A stretch of 64,000 bases of DNA from JACVRW01 sp963728155 (GTDB lineage Bacteria; Actinomycetota; Thermoleophilia; Solirubrobacterales; Thermoleophilaceae), in NCBI GenBank assembly GCA_963728155.1, contig CAVSJF010000006.1, positions 868,001 to 932,000 on the forward strand, in the 5' to 3' direction. This document shows, in pieces, positions 17,580-25,450 of the stretch (positions are counted from its first letter, which is position 1; the number at the start of each line of letters is the position of its first letter). The translations under genes were made by a program, and so were the position numbers. Under the pieces are notes generated by a model that saw only the letters and a program-made list of their open reading frames with translations, was not told the origin of the DNA and ran no database searches.

Positions 17580-18138
17580 CGCCGCTCGAGTCTAACCAAG
17601 CCTCCTGGAGGCGATCCATCCAACCCTGGAGACGAGCGCGAAACAACGTGTCGTGCGTGCTCACGGCCAGCACACCATGTCGGCACCGCCAGGTCCTCCG
17701 CGCCAGGTGACCGCTGTTCGACTTCGGGTACATCCGAATGGTCGCCGGGTCGATCTCCAGAGTCGCGCTCCAAAACCGCCGCAACTCGTCAGCGTCCTGA
17801 TCCGCGTGATGCTGCACGGCGAACGCGAGAGGCCGCCGGGTGAACCGGCGCATCCAGCGGGTGGCCAGTTCCACGACCCGCGGATCCGAATTGCAGAGAG
17901 ACACCGTGCCACGTCTGCGCTTGTAGCCCTCCGCGATGTACAGGCAGACGAAATCACGGAAGGTGGGCTCCTGGCCGAGCGTCGCGAATTCCTGGCGTCC
18001 TTCGGCGTACGCCTCCTCGCGACGTCGCCTGTGGTTCTCGACCATCCGGCGGTTACCCAACCGCTGGCCCCGACCGGCCCTGGTTGGGCGACCGAGCGGC
18101 AGGTCCCGCACCCAGTAGAAGATCGTGGTCTTTGGCAC
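17557..18138 (-). CDS. Helix-turn-helix protein of unknown role
   Basis: From GTG at 18138 the frame gives 193 residues, beginning with the second helix of a helix-turn-helix (PKTTIFYWVRDLPLG). Protein-like sequence continues in frame upstream, including YLREKARTLRSERHLSIDEI then AERLAV, so the complete DNA-binding domain starts nearer 18250, yet no ATG, GTG or TTG is present there. The body (FRDFVCLYIAEGYKRRRGTV, then SLCNSDPRVVELATRWMRRF) is reminiscent of LAGLIDADG-like or transposition-associated domains, but catalytic residues are not clear. The last 23 bases overlap tRNA-Pro. Start loss or a non-canonical start is likely. Confidence 0.6.
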   Translation of the reverse strand: MPKTTIFYWVRDLPLGRPTRAGRGQRLGNRRMVENHRRRREEAYAEGRQEFATLGQEPTFRDFVCLYIAEGYKRRRGTVSLCNSDPRVVELATRWMRRFTRRPLAFAVQHHADQDADELRRFWSATLEIDPATIRMYPKSNSGHLARRTWRCRHGVLAVSTHDTLFRARLQGWMDRLQEAWLDSSGAGRGATW

Positions 18139-18317
18139 GGCCAGCCGCTCGGCGATCTCATCGATGCTGAGGTGCCGCTCCGAACGGAGCGTTCGGGCCT
18201 TCTCGCGGAGGTATCGTGGATGGGCGATAGCGAACGTATGTTCCCTTATTGGCCGGACGTCTAGCTCTTCCGATAGGCCGAGCGGTACGTCGCTACCGAC
18301 GCTGTAGCCTGCGCCAG

Positions 18318-19556
18318 ATGGCCGATCTGCAGCCGCTGCGCACGCTTCGCTACGACACCTCGGCCGCGGGTCCGCTCGAGGACCTGATCGCGCCGCCCTA
18401 CGACGTGATCGACGAGGCCATGCGGGCCGAGCTGGCGGCCTGCAGCCCCTACAACGTCGTCCACCTCGACCTGCCTCCGAGCTACGAGCAGGCCGCGGCC
18501 ACCATGGCCGACTGGCGGGAGCGCGGCGTGCTCACCCAAGAGGACGAGCCGGCGGTCTGGGTGCTCCGCCAGGACTACCGGGCGCCGGACGGCGCCGACC
18601 GGACGCGGACCGGGTTCCTCGCGCGCGTGCGCGTGGATGAGTACGGGCCGGGCCGGATTCGGCCTCACGAGCGCACCCATCCGGGGCCGCGGGAGGACCG
18701 GCTGCGGCTCACCCGGGCTACGAAGGCCAACCTCTCCCCCATCTTCTCTCTGTTCGAGGACGCCGAGGGCATGGCCGAACGCGCAATGAACGAGATCCGC
18801 GACGGCGAGCCCTTCGCGACAACCGGCGCGGATCGGCTGTGGCGCTCGAGCGACCCCGACCTGGTGGCCGAGCTCCAGATGGCGCTGGCCGACGCCGAGC
18901 TGTTGATCGCCGACGGGCACCACCGCTACGAGACCGCTCGCGTTTACGCGGAGGAGGTCGGCGGCGAGGGCGAGCACCGCTACGTGCTCATGTTCCTGTG
19001 CTCGCTCACCGATCCGGGATTGCTGGTGTTTCCCACTCACCGCCTCCTGAGCGGCCTTTCCGGGGACGAGACCAAGCAACAGGCCATCCGAGAAGTCCTT
19101 ACGCGGGACTTCGAGGTCGAGAAGCTCGGCGACGCGCGAGAGCTGGAACCGAACTCCGGCGCCGGCAGGGTGGCCTTCGGCTACATGGACTCCTTCCACA
19201 AGACGCCCTACCGCGTGGTGCTCAAGGATCAGACCGTGGCCGACCGGATACTCCATGGCATGCCCGAGCCCTACCGCCGCCTCGACACCGCCGTGCTGGA
19301 GGCACTGGTGCTGCGCGAGGCCCTGGGCATGAGCGAGGACGACATCTCCCACCTCCGCGGGCTCGACTACTCGAAGAGCCTCGACGACGCCATCGACGCC
19401 GTGCAGACCGGCCGCGCCGACGCGGGCTTCTTCATGCGCGCCACGCCGGTCGAGCAGGTGCGCGAGGTGGCGGCCACCGGCGAGTCGATGCCTCCCAAGT
19501 CGACCTACTTCTTCCCCAAGGTGCCCACGGGCCTCGTGTTCAACCCGCTCGCCTGA
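18318..19556 (+). CDS. DUF1015 family protein
   Basis: A 412-residue protein with the DUF1015 signatures: LIAPPYDVIDEAMRAELAAC and NVVHLDLP near the N-terminus, RIRPHERTHPGPREDRLRLT, LLIADGHHRYETARVYAEE in the middle, and a late FFPKVPTGLVFNPL. The family is widespread and often annotated as a putative kinase-like or HTH protein, but the reaction is not established. The ATG at 18318 is chosen because upstream sequence is non-conserved. The stop is two bases before the cobalamin adenosyltransferase gene, forming a three-gene run with OsmC. Confidence 0.88.
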   Translation: MADLQPLRTLRYDTSAAGPLEDLIAPPYDVIDEAMRAELAACSPYNVVHLDLPPSYEQAAATMADWRERGVLTQEDEPAVWVLRQDYRAPDGADRTRTGFLARVRVDEYGPGRIRPHERTHPGPREDRLRLTRATKANLSPIFSLFEDAEGMAERAMNEIRDGEPFATTGADRLWRSSDPDLVAELQMALADAELLIADGHHRYETARVYAEEVGGEGEHRYVLMFLCSLTDPGLLVFPTHRLLSGLSGDETKQQAIREVLTRDFEVEKLGDARELEPNSGAGRVAFGYMDSFHKTPYRVVLKDQTVADRILHGMPEPYRRLDTAVLEALVLREALGMSEDDISHLRGLDYSKSLDDAIDAVQTGRADAGFFMRATPVEQVREVAATGESMPPKSTYFFPKVPTGLVFNPLA

Positions 19557-19558
19557 CC

Positions 19559-20116
19559 GTGGTGAAGATCTACACGCGCAAGGGCGACGACGGCACCACC
19601 GGCCTCTGGTACGGCGGCCGCGTGGCGAAGTTCCACGGGCGCCCCGAGGCCTACGGCTCGGTCGACGAGGCGGCCTCCGCGCTGGGGCTCGCCCGCGCCG
19701 CCGCCGAGCGAGGAAGCGAGCTGTACCTCGACGTGCTGCGCGTACAGAACGAGCTGTTCGTGGCCGGCGCCGAGCTGGCCACCGCGCCCGAGGCCGCCGA
19801 TCGGCTCGAGCCCGGCGTGTCCAAGGTCACCGCGGACATGATCGAGCAGCTCGAGGCCGACATCGACCGCTACATGGAGCGGGTCGACCTGGCGCCGAAG
19901 TTCACCATCCCGGGGGGAACCGAGCTGTCCGCGCGCCTCGACGTGGCGCGCGCCGCCGTGCGGCGGGCCGAGCGCCGCGTCGCCGTCCTCAAGGACGGCG
20001 GCGATCTGACCGACGAAACCGTGCTGACCTATCTGAACCGGCTCTCCGATGCGTTGTTCGCCATGGCGCGCTTCGCCGACGAGCCGGAGCCCGAGCTGTT
20101 CAAGGGGAGAAAATGA
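19559..20116 (+). CDS. Cob(I)alamin adenosyltransferase, PduO type
   Basis: A 185-residue ATP:cob(I)alamin adenosyltransferase. The ATP-binding N-terminal motif is YTRKGDDGTTGLWYGGRVAK, followed by GSVDEAASALGLARA. The C-terminal helix motif LNRLSDALFAMARFAD and ARAAVRRAERRVAVL complete the PduO signature. It transfers adenosyl from ATP to corrinoid to make coenzyme B12. GTG at 19559 and GTG at 19562 are both possible starts. The stop overlaps the OsmC start by 4 bp. Confidence 0.92.
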   Translation: MVKIYTRKGDDGTTGLWYGGRVAKFHGRPEAYGSVDEAASALGLARAAAERGSELYLDVLRVQNELFVAGAELATAPEAADRLEPGVSKVTADMIEQLEADIDRYMERVDLAPKFTIPGGTELSARLDVARAAVRRAERRVAVLKDGGDLTDETVLTYLNRLSDALFAMARFADEPEPELFKGRK

Positions 20117-20508
20117 GAGCGATCGCCCGCCGCGACGGCGGAAAGCTGAAGCAAGACATCGAGATCCGCGGGCACCGGGTGATCGCCGACGAGCCCAAGG
20201 CCTCGGGGGGCGAGGACGCCGGGCCCAGCCCGCAGGAGCTGCTCGCGGCGAGCCTCGCCTCCTGCACCGCCATCACGATGGAGATGTACGCGCATCGCAA
20301 GGGCTGGGACGTGGGCGACATCGTGGTCGACGTCGACTACGAGCCCGCGCAGCGCGGCTCCCCGACGCGTTTCACCATGGACGTCGGGCTCTCGAAGGAG
20401 CTACCCGACAAGCAGCGCGAGAAGCTGATGCAGATCGCGGCGAAATGCCCGGTTCACCGGACGCTCGAGGGTGAGGTCATGTTCGAGGAGAACGTGGAGC
20501 TCAGGTGA
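20113..20508 (+). CDS. OsmC-family peroxiredoxin-like protein
   Basis: A 131-residue OsmC/Ohr superfamily protein. The two active cysteines are seen in LAASLASCTAITMEMYA (about residue 52) and AAKCPVHRTLEG (about residue 116). Such proteins reduce organic hydroperoxides or handle persulfides. The short form without an extra N-terminal domain is closest to the YhfA branch. The ATG overlaps the adenosyltransferase stop. The 3' end overlaps the convergent GNAT gene by 8 bp. Confidence 0.9.
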   Translation: MRAIARRDGGKLKQDIEIRGHRVIADEPKASGGEDAGPSPQELLAASLASCTAITMEMYAHRKGWDVGDIVVDVDYEPAQRGSPTRFTMDVGLSKELPDKQREKLMQIAAKCPVHRTLEGEVMFEENVELR

Positions 20509-21151
20509 TGTTGCTGCGCTCCCACATCTGGAAGGCGCCGACCTCCTCGTAGCCCAGCCGCTCGTAGACCGGGCGACCGAGCGCGGTGGCCACCAGGGTG
20601 CTGGCCTGGCGCCCGCGCTCGGCGGCGTCGGCCAGCGCGTGGGCCATCAGCTTGCCCGAGAGGCCGCGGCCCCGCGCCTCCGGCCGCACGGCGACCCAGC
20701 CGATGTCGGTGTTGAGGCCGTCGTCCGCGGCGATCAGGCCGCCGGCCGGGCGGCCGTCGCGGTGGGCTACGTATACGTACACCCCTTCGCCCTCGAGGCC
20801 CGACAGCGCACGGCGGAAGGAACCGTCGTAGCCGTAGGCCAGGTCGTTGAGAACGGCGACCTCCTCCATCGAGCCCTCGGCCGTCCAGTCCTCGAGCGGC
20901 GGGCGGGGCGGCGGATGGCGCAGCGAACGGACCATGCCCGGCGGCTCGGAGTCGAGAACGTGGCCGCGCTCGCCCAGAAGCGCCGCGGCGGCGGCATCGC
21001 CGGGGTGGACCCAGACGGTCCAGTCGGCTCCGGCTTCCCGGTAGGCATCCGCGAGCTCCTCGTAGGCCTCCTCCAGCGCGCCCGCGCTCTGGTAGGTGAC
21101 CGAGTTGAGCACGGAGCGTTCCGAAGCAGCGGGCACGATCGCGCCCTGCAC
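20501..21151 (-). CDS. GNAT N-acetyltransferase
   Basis: A 216-residue protein whose C-terminal half is a GNAT domain: GVYVYVAHRDGRPAGGLIAA, then IGWVAVRPEARGRGLSGKLM with the acetyl-CoA loop (RGRGLSGK), then GRPVYERLGYEEVG. The N-terminal half (about 85 residues) resembles the inactive first domain of two-domain GNATs. The GTG at 21151 is the first usable start; in-frame sequence continues about 20 residues upstream (GASEGASLFERPG) without a canonical start. The substrate is unknown. Confidence 0.82.
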   Translation of the reverse strand: MQGAIVPAASERSVLNSVTYQSAGALEEAYEELADAYREAGADWTVWVHPGDAAAAALLGERGHVLDSEPPGMVRSLRHPPPRPPLEDWTAEGSMEEVAVLNDLAYGYDGSFRRALSGLEGEGVYVYVAHRDGRPAGGLIAADDGLNTDIGWVAVRPEARGRGLSGKLMAHALADAAERGRQASTLVATALGRPVYERLGYEEVGAFQMWERSNIT

Positions 21152-21246
21152 GCCCGGGCGCTCGAAGAGCGACGCGCCCTCCGAGGCGCCCGCGATTAGC
21201 CGCTAGCCGTGCTCTAGGGCCGAATACGACGAGCCCCGACAAGGGA

Positions 21247-21786
21247 TCAGCTCACGGTGGCGCCGGCGTCGCGCAGCTCGTCCAGAGCGCGCTCGGAATC
21301 GCCCGGCTCGACGTCGATACCGCGCACTCCGGCGCGGTCGAGCGTGACGCGAAAGCCCTCTCGCAGCGCGTCGAGAGCGCTGGCCCGGACGCAGTAGTCG
21401 GTCGCCAGGCCCACCACCGTCACGTCCTGAACGCCGTGCTCGCGCAGCACTCCGGCCAGGTCGGTCTCCTCGAAGCCCGAGTAGCCCTCGAGGTCGCGCT
21501 CGTAGCCCGCGTCGATCACCACGTCGATCTTCTCCCGTGGCAACGAGGGGTGCAGCTCCGCCCCCTCGGTGCCCTGGACGCAGTGCGGCGGCCACGGGCC
21601 GCCCTGCTCGGCGAAGGAGGCGTGATCGGGCGGATGCCAGTCGCGGGTGGCCACCACCAGGTCGAAGTCCCCCGACTCGATCAGCTCGTTCACCCGGTCA
21701 GCGATCGCGTCGCCGTCGGGAACGGCCAGGGCGCCGCCCGCGGTGAAGTCGTTCTGGAAGTCGATGATGAGAAGGGCGCGGGGCAT
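21247..21786 (-). CDS. pncA: Nicotinamidase/isochorismatase-family amidase
   Basis: A 179-residue cysteine hydrolase. ALLIIDFQNDF carries the catalytic Asp, WHPPDHASF a metal-site His region, GPWPPHCVQGTEGAELHP the typical substrate loop, and VVGLATDYCVRASALDALRE the nucleophilic Cys. The set of motifs matches nicotinamidase (nicotinamide to nicotinate, NAD salvage) better than isochorismatase. ATG at 21786 is favoured over an extended frame because homology begins there. It is divergent from the NUDIX gene with 18 bp between starts. Confidence 0.88.
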   Translation of the reverse strand: MPRALLIIDFQNDFTAGGALAVPDGDAIADRVNELIESGDFDLVVATRDWHPPDHASFAEQGGPWPPHCVQGTEGAELHPSLPREKIDVVIDAGYERDLEGYSGFEETDLAGVLREHGVQDVTVVGLATDYCVRASALDALREGFRVTLDRAGVRGIDVEPGDSERALDELRDAGATVS

Positions 21787-21804
21787 CTCCGCGATGATAT
21801 TCCG

Positions 21805-22347
21805 GTGCGGGAGTACCTCCTGACCCCCGAAGAGGCGGCAGCCATGGACGCGCCGGGCAGCACGGACGCGGCCGTGCTCGTCCCCCTCCTGCCCGACCCG
21901 CTCACCGCGGTGTTCACGGAGCGCCGCGCCGACCTTCGCCGTCACGCCGGTGAGATCTCCTTCCCGGGCGGGCGCCAGGACGATCCGGGCGAGGACCTGC
22001 GCGTCACGGCCCTCCGCGAGGCCCAGGAGGAGATCGGCCTGCCGCCCGAGGCGGTCGAGGTGGTGGGCGCCCTACCCCCGGTGGGCACCTTCGTCACCGG
22101 CTACCGCGTTTTCCCCTTCGTGGGAACCATCGAGCGCGGCCACGTCTGGGCGCCCGCCGAGGCGGAGGTGGCTCAGGTGCTCGAGTTCGCGCTTACCGAT
22201 CTGGTGGCCGGACACGCGATGAAACGGCTCGTACGCAAGGGCGTGCCGGTCAAGACGCCCACTTACACGGTGGACGGACACCTGATCTGGGGAGCGACCG
22301 CGCGCATGGTGCAGTCGCTGCTGGAGCGGCTCGCTCCCCTGCTCTAG
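21805..22347 (+). CDS. NUDIX hydrolase, CoA pyrophosphatase type
   Basis: A 180-residue NUDIX protein. The CoA-specific motif is seen in TERRADLRRHAGEISFPGGR, and the Nudix box GX5EX7REUXEEXGU in GGRQDDPGEDLRVTALREAQ then EEIGL. The later part (VGTFVTGYRVFPFVGTI) also fits CoA diphosphatases, which cut CoA to 4'-phosphopantetheine and adenosine-3',5'-bisphosphate. GTG at 21805 and ATG at 21844 are both possible starts; the first keeps a helix (REYLLTPEEAAAM) common in this group. Confidence 0.88.
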   Translation: MREYLLTPEEAAAMDAPGSTDAAVLVPLLPDPLTAVFTERRADLRRHAGEISFPGGRQDDPGEDLRVTALREAQEEIGLPPEAVEVVGALPPVGTFVTGYRVFPFVGTIERGHVWAPAEAEVAQVLEFALTDLVAGHAMKRLVRKGVPVKTPTYTVDGHLIWGATARMVQSLLERLAPLL

Positions 22348-22363
22348 CCGCCCCGGGTTCCCA

Positions 22364-23206
22364 TCAGGCGCCCTTATCGATGGGAACGTTGACCATATTG
22401 CCCCACTCGGTCCACGATCCGTCGTAGTTCTTGACGTCGCTCTCCCCCAGCAGCTCGTGCAGCACGAACCAGGTGTGCGCCGAGCGCTCGCCGATGCGGC
22501 AGTAGGCGATGATCGGATTCCCGTCGATCACGCCCTTCTCCTTATAGAGCTCGCGCAGCTCGTCGGCGGACTTGAAGGTGCCGTCCTCCTGAACGGCCTG
22601 GGCCCAGGGGACCGACGCCGCGCTGGGGATGTGCCCGCCGCGCTGGGCGCCCTCCTGCTCGTAGCCGGCCATGGCGATCAACTCACCGGAGTACTCCTGG
22701 GGCGAGCGCACGTCGACCAGCCGGATTGCCTCGCCCAGCGACGCCTGGACCTCGTCACGGTGGGCCCGGATCGATTCGTCGCCCTCGCGCGCGTGGAACT
22801 CCTGGGCCTCGTAGCTGGGCACGTCGGTGGAGGTGGGGCGTCCCTCCGAGATCCACTTCTCGCGCGGGCCGTTCATCAACTTGACGTTCTGGTGGCCGTA
22901 GTAGAGGAGGTACCAGTAGGTGTACGCCGCGAACCAGTTGTTGCGATCGCCGTAGAGCACGACCGTGTGGTCGTTGGACACGCCGCGGCTGCCGAACAGC
23001 TCGCCGAACTCCTCCGGCGCGAGAAAATCTCGCTTGACCTGGTCCTGGAGGTCCTTCTTCCAGTCGAGGCCGATCGCGCCGGGGATGTGGGCCTCCGCGT
23101 ACAGCGACGGGTTCTCGTCGACCTCGACGATGCGGATCGAATCGTCGGACAGATGGTTCTCGACCCATTGGGTGTCGACGAGAACGTCCTTCGCGTAGTC
23201 GGCCAT
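22364..23206 (-). CDS. Two-domain sulfurtransferase (rhodanese)
   Basis: A 280-residue protein with tandem rhodanese domains. The first, non-catalytic domain holds AHIPGAIGLDWKKDL and VVLYGDRNNWFAAY. The second has LVDVRSPQEYSGE and the active-site loop IIAYCRIGERSAHTWFVLHE with the catalytic Cys. CRIGERS is the loop type seen in actinobacterial thiosulfate sulfurtransferases (CysA/SseA-like). It transfers sulfane sulfur to cyanide or thiols. It converges on the NUDIX gene with 16 bp between stops. Confidence 0.9.
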   Translation of the reverse strand: MADYAKDVLVDTQWVENHLSDDSIRIVEVDENPSLYAEAHIPGAIGLDWKKDLQDQVKRDFLAPEEFGELFGSRGVSNDHTVVLYGDRNNWFAAYTYWYLLYYGHQNVKLMNGPREKWISEGRPTSTDVPSYEAQEFHAREGDESIRAHRDEVQASLGEAIRLVDVRSPQEYSGELIAMAGYEQEGAQRGGHIPSAASVPWAQAVQEDGTFKSADELRELYKEKGVIDGNPIIAYCRIGERSAHTWFVLHELLGESDVKNYDGSWTEWGNMVNVPIDKGA

Positions 23207-23215
23207 GGCCTATTT

Positions 23216-23708
23216 CTAGCAGGGGTCGAGCAGCACGCCGTCCACCGCCGCCCGCGTCTCGGCGAGCCACGCGGCGTGATCCGCCGGGTCGGCGGCGGTC
23301 ACGGCCACCGGCATCCGCCAGGTCGTGCTCGCCGCGCGAACCGCGTCCGCGCCCTCCTGCAGCAGCCGCGGCGCCACCGGGCCCGCGCCCTCGTAGACCA
23401 AACCGCGCACCGGCGTGTCCACCAGCCGCTCGAGGAGGGTCCCAAGGCGCGCGCCGTGGAGGTCGGGAGCGGCGACGGCATCCACGCTGGCCATCAGCCA
23501 GCAGACCACGCTCACCCCGGCCAGCTGCGCCATCACCGTGCCCAGCCGGTCGGGATCGGCCACCACCCCCTGGGCCCCGGCCGCCTCGATGGCCCCGACC
23601 CGGCCGGGGTCGCGCGTGGTGCCGCGCACCGCGTGGCCCTCGCGCGACGAGTGCCTCGGCCAGGGCCCGGCCGCGGCAGCCGCAGCCCACGATCAGCACG
23701 CGGGCCAA
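23216..23708 (-). CDS. NAD(P)-binding Rossmann protein, one frameshift
   Basis: Two adjacent frames form one protein of about 163 residues. The first frame (TTG at 23708) gives the nucleotide loop LARVLIVGCGCRGRALAEAL; the second continues as RGTTRDPGRVGAIEAAGAQG, VVADPDRLGTVMAQLAG and onward to the stop. Removing one base from CCC at 23637-23639 gives ARGHAVRGTTRDPGR. This is a short, epimerase-like NAD(P)-binding protein; substrate is unknown. The TTG lies 2 bp after the stop of the upstream small membrane protein gene. Confidence 0.72.
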
Positions 23709-23710
23709 GG

Positions 23711-24010
23711 TCAGGTCTCGGTGCGCGCGCGCCGGCGCAGCTCTTCGCGCCAGCGCTCGTCTTCGGCCACCTGCGCTCGCACGTCCTCCTCGCTGCGCTC
23801 GGGCCGCCCGCTGGCCCGGCGCCGGGCGTTCTGGGCCTCGAGCATCTGATCGACGTCGTCGAGCTCCAGCTCGGCCTCGACCTCCGGGGAGCGGGTGGGA
23901 CGCCAGGCGACCTGTTCGGCCCCCGAGCCGGGATACCACTTCCCGAGGGCCAGCAGGATGGCGATCCCCACCACGAACCCGCCCAGCACAAAGAGGCCGA
24001 ACTCGTCCAC
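23711..24010 (-). CDS. Small single-pass membrane protein
   Basis: A 99-residue protein with one N-terminal membrane helix (FGLFVLGGFVVGIAILLALG) and a charged, helical cytoplasmic tail (AELELDDVDQMLEAQNARRR, RWREELRRRARTE) that may form a coiled coil. Function is unknown. It starts with GTG at 24010, is divergent from the thiolase gene 24 bp away, and is followed immediately by the Rossmann gene. Confidence 0.72.
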   Translation of the reverse strand: MDEFGLFVLGGFVVGIAILLALGKWYPGSGAEQVAWRPTRSPEVEAELELDDVDQMLEAQNARRRASGRPERSEEDVRAQVAEDERWREELRRRARTET

Positions 24011-24033
24011 GATCCGAGTGTACGCTCCGGCGG

Positions 24034-25239
24034 ATGTCCGGAGCCGTCATTCTCGACGCCCTGCGCACGCCGATCGGCCGCTACGCCGGCGTGCTCTCGA
24101 GCGTGCGGCCGGACGACCTCGCCGCCCACGTCGTGCGGGTGGCGGTCGAGCGCAACGGCCTCGATCCCGCGGGCGTCGACGAGGTCTACATGGGCAACGC
24201 GAACGGAGCGGGCGAGGAGAACCGCAACGTGGCCCGCATGGCGTCACTGCTGGCCGGCCTGCCCGTCGAGGTCCCGGGCGTGACGGTCAACCGCCTGTGC
24301 GCCTCGGGTCTCGAGGCCGCCGTCCAGGGCGGACGGCAGATCCGCCTCGGCGAGGCCGGCCTGGTGCTGGCCGGAGGCGTGGAGTCGATGTCGCGGGCCC
24401 CGCTCGTGACGCTCAAGCCCGAGCGCGGCCTGGCGCGCGGCAACATCGAGCTCGTCGACACCACGATCGGCTGGCGCTTCGTCAACCCGAGCATGGCCGC
24501 GGCCCACTCGACCGAGTCGATGGGCGAGACCGCCGAGAACGTGGCCGAGCGCTACTCGGTCTCGCGCGCGGACCAGGACGCCTTCGCGCTCGAGTCGCAC
24601 CGGCGGGCGATCGCCGCAACGGAGGCGGGGCGCTTCGACGACGAGATCGTGAGCATCGACGTGGCCCAGCCCAAGGGCGAGCCGGTGACCGTCCACGCCG
24701 ACGAGGGCCCCCGCTCCGACACGTCGCTCGAAAAGCTCGCCCGGTTGCGACCGGTATTTCGCGACGGGGGCAGCGTGACCGCCGGCAACTCCTCGCAGAT
24801 AAACGACGGCGCGGCGTGCGTGGTCCTCACGAGCGAGGAGCGGGCCCGCGAGCTGGATCGGGAGCCCCTGGCCCGCATCGTGTCCTCGGGCGCGGCCGGG
24901 GTCGACCCGGGGCTCATGGGCATCGGTCCCGTGCCCGCGGTGCGAAAGGCGCTCGACGGCGCCGGCCTGTCGGTCGGCGACATCGATCTGGTGGAGCTCA
25001 ACGAGGCGTTTGCGGCCCAGGTGCTCGCCTCCATGCGCGAGCTCGGCTTCGAGCACGACCGCCTCAACGTAAACGGAGGCGCGATCGCGCTGGGCCATCC
25101 GCTGGGCTGCTCGGGCGCTCGCCTGCTGGGCACGCTCGCCTGGGAGCTGCGCCGCCGCGGCGCGCGCTACGGGGTGGCCACGATGTGCATCGGCGTGGGG
25201 CAGGGTTTGGCCGCGGTGCTCGAGAATCCTGCGGCCTAG
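24034..25239 (+). CDS. Acetyl-CoA C-acyltransferase (thiolase)
   Basis: A 401-residue thiolase. The acylated Cys89 is in VTVNRLCASGLEAA. NEAFAAQVLA, GGAIALGHPLGCSGARLLG (catalytic His) and ATMCIGVGQG (second Cys) complete the family motifs. It cleaves 3-ketoacyl-CoA with CoA, or runs the reverse condensation. PcaF/PaaJ-type 3-oxoadipyl-CoA thiolases look alike, so the exact chain length is open. It heads a run of acyl-CoA dehydrogenase, enoyl-CoA hydratase and 3-hydroxyacyl-CoA dehydrogenase, though 211 bp separate it from them. Confidence 0.92.
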   Translation: MSGAVILDALRTPIGRYAGVLSSVRPDDLAAHVVRVAVERNGLDPAGVDEVYMGNANGAGEENRNVARMASLLAGLPVEVPGVTVNRLCASGLEAAVQGGRQIRLGEAGLVLAGGVESMSRAPLVTLKPERGLARGNIELVDTTIGWRFVNPSMAAAHSTESMGETAENVAERYSVSRADQDAFALESHRRAIAATEAGRFDDEIVSIDVAQPKGEPVTVHADEGPRSDTSLEKLARLRPVFRDGGSVTAGNSSQINDGAACVVLTSEERARELDREPLARIVSSGAAGVDPGLMGIGPVPAVRKALDGAGLSVGDIDLVELNEAFAAQVLASMRELGFEHDRLNVNGGAIALGHPLGCSGARLLGTLAWELRRRGARYGVATMCIGVGQGLAAVLENPAA

Positions 25240-25357
25240 CCGGCAACCCGCGGGCTTGTATCCACCAATCCGCTCGTTTCGAGCGGTCCAGATGGGACCG
25301 CTACCCCCTCGTGCGCCGTCGTCCCGGGCGCGAGTGGCCCGGGGTTCAGCACAGGTT

Positions 25358-25378
25358 GCGGCGTAAAGCCTGCGTAAA
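25358..25378 (+). promoter_or_regulatory. GCGTAAA direct-repeat element
   Basis: GCGGCGTAAAGCCTGCGTAAA contains GCGTAAA twice, 11 bp apart (one helical turn), 73 bp before the acyl-CoA dehydrogenase start. A copy identical at 20 of 21 positions lies in inverse orientation at 30642-30662. This looks like a binding site for a dimeric regulator; the regulator is not identified. Confidence 0.5.
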
Positions 25379-25450
25379 GGCTCAGGCGACCACGTGGGCA
25401 CGACGGCCGCGCAGCGGCCGAAGGCTCCCATCTTGCAGAATCAAGGCCAC

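Noticed and set aside
20768..20779. Palindrome TACGTATACGTA
   Set aside because: It encodes Tyr-Val-Tyr-Val in the GNAT protein and occurs once; probably chance.
22457..24283. Plus-strand frame of 608 codons
   Set aside because: Antisense to the sulfurtransferase, Rossmann and membrane protein genes; no coding signature of its own.
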